Assembly (NCBI GenBank): GCA_025531455.1
Contig: JAMYHL010000001.1
Coordinates: forward strand, 1,578,412-1,642,411
DNA from: Apiotrichum sp. Y4204
Lineage: Eukaryota > Basidiomycota > Tremellomycetes > Trichosporonales > Trichosporonaceae
Direction: 5' to 3'
DNA: 64,000 nucleotides
The notes beneath the pieces were generated by a model. That model searched no databases and was not told the DNA's origin. It worked only from the letters and a program-made list of their open reading frames with translations. Position numbers and translations under genes: made by a program. Of this stretch, positions 56,301 through 64,000 are shown piece by piece. Each line of letters begins with the position of its first letter. The stretch's first letter is position 1.

Positions 56301-57737
56301 CCCCACAGTATGGCCGGACGTGCTACTCATACCATGTTTGCTGATACCGTAGCAGGATACAAATCCTTCGAGCCAGTCTACGGTCTCAGCAGATATCGTG
56401 CAGTTTGGCAAACCCTTTCGGGGCTGCAGATCCTTAGGCATTACATTAATCCGTCGCAGGACTCTTTCTACAACCCTGCATGATGGTCTCTTTCAAACAC
56501 TTGCCCGACCGACTGCTCGACATAAGGGACTACCAAATCACCACCTCCGTCCCTCCCTATCTGGCATATCTCGGATTATTTCTTAATGGTTGGCATCTAA
56601 CCATGTAATATCTGGGCAGACAAGCGCATGGTTCGGCCTGATTTGGGGCATGTTGGTCATCGTTCCGCTGCTGTTCTGCTCCACTATCAAACCTGTTGAT
56701 GACAAAAAGTGTGGATTTCTATGTACTGTCGCCTATGAGTCGATCAAGTTGCAGACTGCACCGGGATAGCCCCGAGCAACCGCAACATGCGTCCCAGCAG
56801 TGATCCGCCCATGCCCCTTCGTAACTGCGATGTCACCGGTTGTATTACCCGTGAGACTTACACATGCCCTAGGGTTTCTAGCTCGTTAAAGCAGTGCACA
56901 GTCGAGAGTGTCACTGCTTCACAAGGGGAAAAGGGGAGTGGGACCGCGGGCTGACGACGAGGGTGCGGGTTTCGGAGATGGGCATGGAGCGGACGGGAGG
57001 TCGCGGAGTGCCTCGTGATATCAGATCACGATCATCTCCGGAACACAGCACACATCCTTTTTTTTTTCCTTTTTACCAAAGATACGGTCGCTCGTAAGCC
57101 ACGAGGACCGGTCTGCCAACGGGACCCGCGCGCGCGGTCGTCCCTGCAATAAGCACAGAACAACAGTCTGATGGCCAGCTGGAACAACTTGTCACACATG
57201 GCGAGATGAACCGCTCTTTGTGGTTCCCACATCATCATAACCCCCACACGGCGGAGCGCAACCGACGCCTTTCTACACGCCCAGTAGGTAGGAACCGGCC
57301 TCGCAGACATTCCCGCGGTAGATGGGCACGCCAAAGCCGGCGCTCGGCCGGTCAGCGCGTGGCAAGTCCGTGGGTTCTGTGTCGGGGCGGTGGGGTTGAC
57401 GAGAAAGGCCCCCGCACCGGTGGGCATAGCGTTCAAGTCGGAGGCATCCCGGGGCTGGTGTGAGGGGAAGAAAACGAGGGGTAGGCTGTGAAAGCGGGAA
57501 GCTTGATGGAACTGATGGCAGATGTAGATGAACGGAGAGCACAGAACAAAACACAGGGGCAAAGCAAGAGTTGTAAGTTTTTGTTAAGCTGCAGTTCGGT
57601 CCAGGTCAGCTCGTCGCGTGTTCAGAGTTAAGTCGCGGTGCTGGGGCACAGGTTTCCAGGGGGGCGCCTGAGGGACACGCTCGCCTTGCTTCTTGTCTGC
57701 GAGATGTTATACAACCATGCATCTCAAGTCTCTACAA

Positions 57738-58815
57738 TTAGTACCCCGGGAAGATGCGCGTCGCCTGCTCCATGGCAGCAACCCATTTCTTCACGCGCGG
57801 GTTTTCATCGCTGCACCACGCATCGTGGTTGGCGTCCTTGCTCACCTGTCCGGACAGGTACCACCCGAACACGGCTGAGTCGGCGTGGCTGGGCTTGTCG
57901 CCGTTAACAAAGACTCCCGATTTCTCGCCAAGCTTGGCTTCGAACTCGGACAGCACCTTGCGCACGGCAGCGGACACCTTAGCTGCCATGACGGGGTTCC
58001 GGATATTGGCAACGTCACGGTTCAGTGCCGCCTCGTCGCCCATGTATTTGGTCCTCAGGAAGTACTCGCGGGAAGCGTCGTCCTGCATCGCCCAGAAGCC
58101 AGGGCGGAAGAGTGGGCGCATCGCGGGTGCGAGACGCGTCTGCATCCACTGGTCAGTGGAGCGGTCAACGCCGTTCGGGAAGAGAGTGCGGTCGCCCGAG
58201 CCGTGGTTCTTCTCGAGCTGCGGTCAGTGTTAGACGAAGCTAACAATGCGAAGCATAAGCCGCTTGTAAGCGGTGTTGCAAAAGGTTGCCCGCCCGCCGG
58301 ACACGACGCTACCGGTCACTGAACGGGACATGCGGCCACATCGGCCCCGGGCAAGGCTTCATTCAATGACTCACCCATTGCGCAATCTCCCAAGAGTCCG
58401 TGACAAAGCCGGTGGACGAGACCATGGTGGGGACGGTCACCTGCTGGTTGCCAGTCACTTCTGCCAGACGCCCACGGATAACGGGGAAGGTGAGGGGTAT
58501 GACGTTGCAAGGAATTCCAAGAATACTATTGTTAGCGTGCACTCTTAGACAGCCATTGAGAAAAACTATTGCACCACAACGCGCCCGGATGCCTGTCCAG
58601 CTCGCCAATGTTGTGGGCAGGCTCTCTGGACCGCGGGACGCGCCTAGCATTCACATGTGTGGGTGGTGCTGTTACACCCTACCGGGACGACTTGCTTCCC
58701 CCTACAAGATCCCAGACACTCACGCCATGTCGCACATCGTGATGTGGACGAAGGAGGAGACGTTGGGCCCGTTTGCCCGCGCGGCCAGGCCAAAGACAGT
58801 GTATTGCTGCGTCAT
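57738..58815 (-). CDS. glutathione S-transferase (etherase-like GTE type)
   Basis: Exons 58724-58815, 58375-58525 and 57738-58217 sum to 240 aa in frame. The N-terminal thioredoxin-like domain reads YTVFGLAARANGPNVSSFVH, GIPCNVIPLTFPVIRGRLAE, VTVPTMV and the glutathione-binding VTDSWEIAQWLEKNHG (the [E/D]-S motif followed by IA.WLE). The C-terminal all-helical domain ends with HADSAVFGWYLSGQVSKDAN and KKWVAAMEQATRIFPGY. This layout fits fungal GSTs of the GTE/beta-etherase-like class, which conjugate glutathione or cleave ether bonds; the exact reaction is not readable. Start is the first ATG (MTQQYTVFG). It neighbours an MFSD1-like transporter on the same strand. Confidence 0.87.
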
Positions 58816-59482
58816 GAGGTTCTGGAGGTGATAGAGTGTCAAGAGGTTGGTGTAAGGGTGGCCGCCGTGCGCGCAAGATCGTGGGACATCTTAAATGGTG
58901 AATGTACCATGACCATATGATGGGGTGGGGGATGGCTATCGACTATCGAATGCGACGGTGGGCAACTCGTCGATACCTTTGAGCGTCCACACGATCCATT
59001 TAGTCAGCCAGCCGGGGTCGGAGAGTGTCTCAAAGCTCGAACGTTATTTGCCGAGGCTGATAACTCCGATAAGACAACGGTCGGAAGATACTGTGGGACC
59101 GATCGGGATTAACGGCTTGCCACCACACCATGCAAAGCACCTGGCAACCACGAGGGAGGGGAAAGGGAACCACATCGCGCCATACATGATCCTTGTTTTG
59201 TTTTGCGTCTTGTTTCTAAGGCCGTCAGTGTTGCCGATGTCGGCACACCGCGTGTTTCTCCGTCTATTTGAACGTGAAGAGTCTCCAGTCTATCCTGGGC
59301 CAATACTGCCCTCAAGTCACATCGGTCAGCGGGGACAGTACAATATAAAGCGTACGAGTCTGCGTCATTAGGCAATCCGTAGATGGGCAACACGAGAAAG
59401 AAATCATAGCGTTGACTTGCATGCACAATGGGTGGTGTCCATCCGGGACGCGCTGAGCTCCGGGAACTCTGGGGCGAGACTA
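58816..59482. other. intergenic region
   Basis: Between two minus-strand genes; GST promoter and MFS 3' flank. Nothing else. Confidence 0.5.
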
Positions 59483-61690
59483 TCAATGAGGCAGAGCATA
59501 CCGAATGAAGAGCTGTCATCAGCACACACATGCTCGTCACACCGGGTACTCACAACCCACCCAGCGATCACCATGCCGCTCAGGGCCCCGATACCGATGT
59601 AGGTCCACTGAGACGAGCGCTTGTGGCCCTCAAACGTGCGGCCCGCAAGCTCTTTTTGAAGGAGCGCATCGCGACGCTTGCGCTCCGGCAGGCGCAGCTG
59701 GTGACCAAGCCAACGGCCGTCGAGGTAGTCGTACAGGGGGCCCATGAACGTATCAAACGCCTTGAAGACCATGATCATCAGCATGACGCGGTCATATTGC
59801 TCTCCGGGGGTATTGTCCTGTAGGATACCAGACGAGACGGCCATGATGAGGGTGCCCGCGTTTTGCTAGCATTAAACACTGAAGAAGGGGCTGAGAATCG
59901 GTGCGGGGTCCAACTGACTTTACTCACGAAGGACTGCTGGATGCCGAAAGCGGTTCCGACCAGGTCAGGCGTCGGCACCAGGATCGACACCGTGGCCATA
60001 AAGGGCATGAGGTTGACAACGAAAGGAAACGAGGCAATGAGTACGGGGGCAAGAAAGTTGACCTTTGTAAACCCGGCGAGGCCCCAGACGAGAATCCAGA
60101 ATATCGAGGCGGCCGACACTGGGTGTAAGTCAAGGTCGAACACTATCAAGGCGCCTGAACGGCAGAGAGCCGCAACCCCAAAGACAACACCGGTGCACAA
60201 TGACCCACCAAATACCATACGATAGCCAATGCGGTCAAAGAAGAGCCCAGTGGCGGGTGTGAGCACAATAGGAATGACAGACTGGATGGACGCATTGTAC
60301 CCTGCGGCCTGCTGACTAGTTTTGCGCGACTTGACCTGAATGTCGGTAATATTTTGCAGCCACACACGCGTAGCGCCGACCTGCATCATCTGGGTGACAT
60401 TTATAAGCCAGAAGAACTTGGGCCTGGAGTCAGTGTAATCGGACAGGGAGAAACCCCGCTGCCGTGCAATAATGCTTGAGACCACACGACTGTGTCCGTG
60501 TCATGTCACTCACAGCCTCCAGATCCCTTTGATCGTCTCAAGCCAGTCGTCCAACAGACTCTTATCTTCGCGCACCGGGCGTCGTTTGGGGCGGTACTCC
60601 TTTGGCAAGATCCGGTTCTCAAAAATGTAGTACGTGTACACACATGCCGAGGAAGCTGCAGTTGTCATGGTGGGAATCCACAGCGCCCAACCCCAGTACG
60701 CCCCCGGTCCAATATCTGCCATGGGGACCGCGCTCACGCGTGCAATGAGCTGCACAAGACGGTTCCACACAATGTCAATGCCAAAGATCAGACCCATATA
60801 GGAGCCCGTGAACCAGTGTGGGTACAGTTTGTATCGGCAGATCTCCTGGACTGAGAGTCAGTGTCCATAGTTGCATCCCAGCCGTACCAGCGGATCCAAA
60901 ACCGAGGACAATTTCTCCGGCGACGATGAGCTTGTACTGGTTGTGAATTGATGACTGGTGGTCAGTTGCACTCTGAGAGAACGACTCACGCAAGAGCTCA
61001 ACACCATGCCGACAACGCAAAGAAATGCCGACCCCAGGGCAATACTATCTTTGTCAGCAGATCCACGGCTACCCCGGCAAGCAAGTAGGCCGTTGGAGTT
61101 GGGACGCGGGAGATAGAGTCTCGTCTCGTCCCTACTTGAGCACATACCGACTCCCGCCGTAACGGTCAATCGCGGAACCACCGATGATAGGCAGCAGCGT
61201 GTTGATGAGGGACTGCGCGGAGGCAATGACACTATATTGGGCATCTAAACACTGTCAGCGCCCGTCCTCATACATGCCCTCCAATTGTCTCAGGTGTCCG
61301 GTGACCCTTGTGTTTACGCCTGCCTCCATCAATCCAGCCGTGCGCCATGTACCTACTCGTGATGTGAAGCTGGTGTACAAGGCGAGTCTTGAGAGGCGGC
61401 AGAACGAATCCGGCGTAGGTGTTGCCCGTACCGAAGAGGATGATGAGGATAATCGCCGTCAGGCGAAACTTCCATGGCACGGGAACCTTTGCCGCTTGTT
61501 CCCCCACAGCCTTCTCGCTCTCCTCGGCCTCAGAGTCCCTTCTGTCGCCAGTGGAGAGTGTGTCGGGCATATTGGCCAAGAGATTTGTCTCTGCGTGTCT
61601 GTCCTGCTCTTTCGCGGCGTTGCCAGCCGGTGGCGAAGCGAGAAGCGTTCTGTGGTGCTCTTCGTATGGCTTCCCTGTCGCCGTGCTCAT
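59483..61690 (-). CDS. MFS transporter, MFSD1-like
   Basis: Many exons from ATG 61690 (MSTATGKPYEEHHRT) to a final small exon ending LFIRYALPH at 59483. The N-tail is hydrophilic; helix 1 reads LTAIILIILFGTGNTYAGFV. After a splice (GTAGGT donor) comes AQYSVIASAQSLINTLLPII and GGSAIDRYGGS, the D-R-Y/x-G MFS loop; the second half has VIPIVLTPATGLFFDRIGYR and GLAGFTKVNFLAPVLIASFP. This arrangement resembles fungal MFSD1-like carriers. The last 60 residues include a charged linker (RLPERKRRDALLQKELAGRT) before a final helix (YIGIGALSGMVIAGWV). Exon borders between 60500 and 61350 are approximate. Substrate is unknown. Confidence 0.83.
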
Positions 61691-63243
61691 CGCGACTGTG
61701 AGCTTTCAAGTAGGATCTACACACTCCCTAGACGGGGACGGGAGAACACGTCCTCTTTATACTCACGCGCTTATCCCCCTGCTAAGACGCATTTTGTGGC
61801 TGTGGGAATGCGCGCCCTCATATGCACTGCGGTGAAGACCACCAAGTCGTAGCGCAGTTATGAAGAGTCTCGCAGATCTCGACGTCGTTCATACGGCCGA
61901 AGTTTATTGCCATCTAATCGCTCCCACACTAAAGGTTGGCCGCAGACACGCTTCCGGCTTCACTACTGTACCTTCATCCCCATTGTCCGGTCAAGTTCAC
62001 CATTATGGTTACCCCAGTGTCCCAGTCCATGCCATTGGCGGAGAGGAAATGTCGGGCCCGGAGGTCGGGGGGCTGCTGGTGTGCGTTTGGTCGCGCGTGG
62101 CCGCCTATGACATTGTTTAGATCGTTTGATGGGTTGCTCTTGACGGCTAGTCACACTAGTCGGTGTCGCTGGTCGCGACAGAGAGTTATCTGATTATGGC
62201 TGATTATCTGATTACGTGGGAACACTGTCGCTTGGCGCTCTGATGTTCAATTTACCGAAGGGGCTAGGCTGGGACCCTAACATACCGCAGAAACGCTGTC
62301 CCAAGAATAGAACAACGCTAGTTTCTTGACAGACGATTGCCATGCCGAGTTTCGGCCGGTAGACTCTATTTCGGTTCTGATTATCAAGACTGTCCGCAGT
62401 CGAGCCTGCGCCGCTGACAGATCAGGCGTGACCACCAGTTACCTGCAGTCAGCCGGCTCGTGTCTTCACAGACCTGCAAGCTACACCCATGATCAGTAGT
62501 GCGTCGGGCGGTCGCTTGGTGGTACCCACTCGCGACCAGTGGGACAACATGAACGTGTCAATCGTCAGACGGCGAATCCGGTCAGTGAACACTAAGTGAG
62601 CTAACAGCCCTTGCGAGCGGGAATCTGTCCTCAACGTGGTCAGAGATTCGGAGCGCCCTTACACCGTCTAAAAAGAGTACAGAGAGGGTACAGCCTGCCC
62701 CTGTATTCTTCCATCAAGCGCAATTCTGACGCGACAGCTTATAACTGGTATCGGACGGGTGGAGACTACGCGCCGTCGCTTCCCTCCGGGGCAGGGTGCT
62801 GGGCGTCCCCCGTACAGCGTGAGCCTTTCCATTCGTTTGCGCCGGCCGTGCCGAATCAAGTGATGACCGACAGCGGCAATAGATGGCCCACAGCGGCCTT
62901 GTCCCGCCTGGTTGTGAGCGATAGTGCGATGCATCAGTGCCGACGTGGCAAGCGGTGCTATGGATGGTGTCGCAAGGTGCAAAACTGCCGTCGTGCTGTC
63001 GGCAGTCAGGTGCACACCGTGCTGGTTACTGTAAAGCCGCGATGTATGCTACCGCCCGTCACGGGTCACGCCGGCCAAAGTAGCATTTGTCACGGTGTCA
63101 CAGCAGCCTGTAGCATAGCATCCACCAAAAGTGTACTGCTATGGGAAAATTTCTATTGAGTGGTGCATATCTAATCCAGCCTATGTTTTTGTAATGATTT
63201 TCGCTATTTTCTAATGAAAATCTATAAAATCCTAATAAAACTG
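61691..63243. other. intergenic region, 1.5 kb
   Basis: MFS promoter and non-coding DNA reaching the transposase relic. From about 63180 to 63260 the sequence becomes strongly A/T-rich, unlike the rest of the window. Confidence 0.45.
61756..61761 (-). promoter_or_regulatory. TATA box of the MFSD1-like gene
   Basis: TATAAA on the minus strand about 66-71 bp upstream of the ATG at 61690, the same spacing as in the ACS-type MFS gene. Confidence 0.5.
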
Positions 63244-64000
63244 TTAACCCTCTATAATATCCTCCTGTGCCTGGCCACACACACCGCCGTCATCGCCACG
63301 CTGAATCCCCGGAAGGCCAATATTGAGGAGAGCTTGAATCGTAGTGTCGTCGTTCACGGTGATGTCGTCATCGATGTCGTCAACAACCTCAGGCGGATCA
63401 GGCTCATCGGAAATTAGCCAGCCCTGCTCCCGAGCCAAGGCTGCCACCGTTTTCGCAAACATAGAGTTCTGATCGTAGTAGACTTGTGCTTGCTGCTGAG
63501 CCTCCTTCGAAGTACAGAAGTCGGCCCCGAGATTGAGATCGTTGATACCGCTGTTTCACCAGGCTCTTTGTACCGCGTCTTGCTGTTCCTTGAAGTGCAA
63601 GTGCATCTTCAATAGGAATTCGCTGGACTTGTCATGCAGCTTGGGAGTTAACGTCTCAGCCCGAAAATTTTCCCCTCGTATCGTCTGGCCCTCGAGCTCC
63701 TGCAAGAGCCATTCATGGAACTGGCGTTTGATGTGACTCTTCACAAGTTTTTGAAGAATCACATCGGCAGGCTGCATCTCAGCAGTGCAAGTCGCAGGAA
63801 TGAATCGCAGGGTTAGGGGGGTTATAGAGGTGTCCGTCGCCTCGGGGGGTGGGAAGGAATGACTTTTCAGAAGTTTTCTCTGCATGCCTCGATAGCGGTT
63901 ATGGAGTCCTCCGACATATCTGAAACCCCAGGGCAGGGGTCGCTTCGTTGTCGAGCAGTGAGCGAAAAGGTGTCCCCGGCCAATGTCCCACAGGGGGTTG
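63244..64000 (-). mobile_element. DDE transposase remnant, interrupted and cut by window edge
   Basis: The minus-strand frame is open from the right edge of the window to a TGA at 63556-63558, and the same frame continues from there to a stop at 63244. The sequence LRFIPATCTAEMQPADVILQ followed by KLVKSHIKRQFHEWLLQELE matches the end of DDE-type transposases of the pogo/CENP-B-like group ('..IP.nCTs.lQPaDv..n...K..i...f..w'). An acidic tail (DEPDPPEVVDDIDDDITVND) follows the stop. The in-frame stop, and the lack of visible terminal inverted repeat at the left end, suggest an inactive copy. The N-terminal part, including most catalytic Asp residues, lies outside the window. Confidence 0.75.

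Larger units (their letters stand above)
51609..57737. other. 6.1-kb gene-poor region
   Basis: No protein family, coherent splice chain or RNA gene could be supported on either strand. Open frames are short and motif-free; the largest (52058-52555 +, 57032-57562 -) have mixed composition. Local features are a GGCGGGC-rich patch at about 52675-52760, the palindrome at 53306-53321 and a 13-base T/C run near 57058. It may hold relics of decayed genes or transposons, but I cannot show this. Confidence 0.5.

Noticed and set aside
57032..57562. 176-codon minus-strand frame in the desert
   Set aside because: No domain, no splice partners, odd Cys/Arg composition; may be a relic but not supportable.

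Overview
The window looks like nuclear DNA of a basidiomycete yeast, most likely Tremellomycetes and possibly Trichosporonales (inference). It is GC-rich, with compact genes on both strands. Most protein genes are broken by very short GT-AG introns, commonly 31-60 nt. The gene content is typically fungal: a Zn2Cys6 regulator, an SPX-RING ligase, an AAT-type permease, anion:cation symporter-type MFS, two-SDR Fox2, F-box-like and BTB proteins, and an intron-bearing tRNA-Pro. Gene boundaries below were found by joining reading frames at GT-AG sites; where exon sums divide by three I say so.

Layout. 1-1.7 kb shows nothing coding. 1.7-6.9 kb holds two convergent, many-exon membrane protein genes of unknown function. 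7.7-12.8 kb (+) has a secreted class 3 lipase, a coiled-coil protein with a J-like HPDK tail and an MFS transporter. 12.9-19.4 kb (-) has an F-box-like protein, a short PI-specific phospholipase C and an amino-acid permease. 20-25 kb (+) has a Zn2Cys6 factor, a tRNA-Pro (-), a DAO-type FAD oxidoreductase and an SDR. 25.6-35.7 kb has a tiny Pro-rich CxxC protein, a secreted degenerate Hsp70-like protein, a small membrane protein, an unknown helical protein, a 3-ketoacyl-CoA thiolase, a potentially N-myristoylated F-box-like protein and a BTB-like protein. 36.9-47.5 kb has a protein with a PP1-docking motif, a Fox2-like double SDR, a long coiled-coil protein and an SPX-RING E3 ligase. 47.7-48.9 kb is a decayed gene. 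50-51.6 kb is an MFS transporter. 51.6-57.7 kb is a gene desert. 57.7-61.7 kb has a GST and an MFSD1-like transporter. The right edge (63.2-64 kb) is a broken DDE transposase.

Functional links. Lipase, thiolase and Fox2 are parts of a lipid-to-acetyl-CoA route, but they are scattered and do not form an operon-like cluster. PLC and the SPX-RING protein relate to phosphoinositide and phosphate signalling. I see no CRISPR, prophage or other defence island, and no coherent new multi-gene system. The most unusual items are the secreted pseudo-Hsp70, the Fox2 lacking its hydratase domain, the myristoylatable F-box-like protein, the two orphan membrane proteins and a recurring pattern of one-base frame breaks in three otherwise intact genes.
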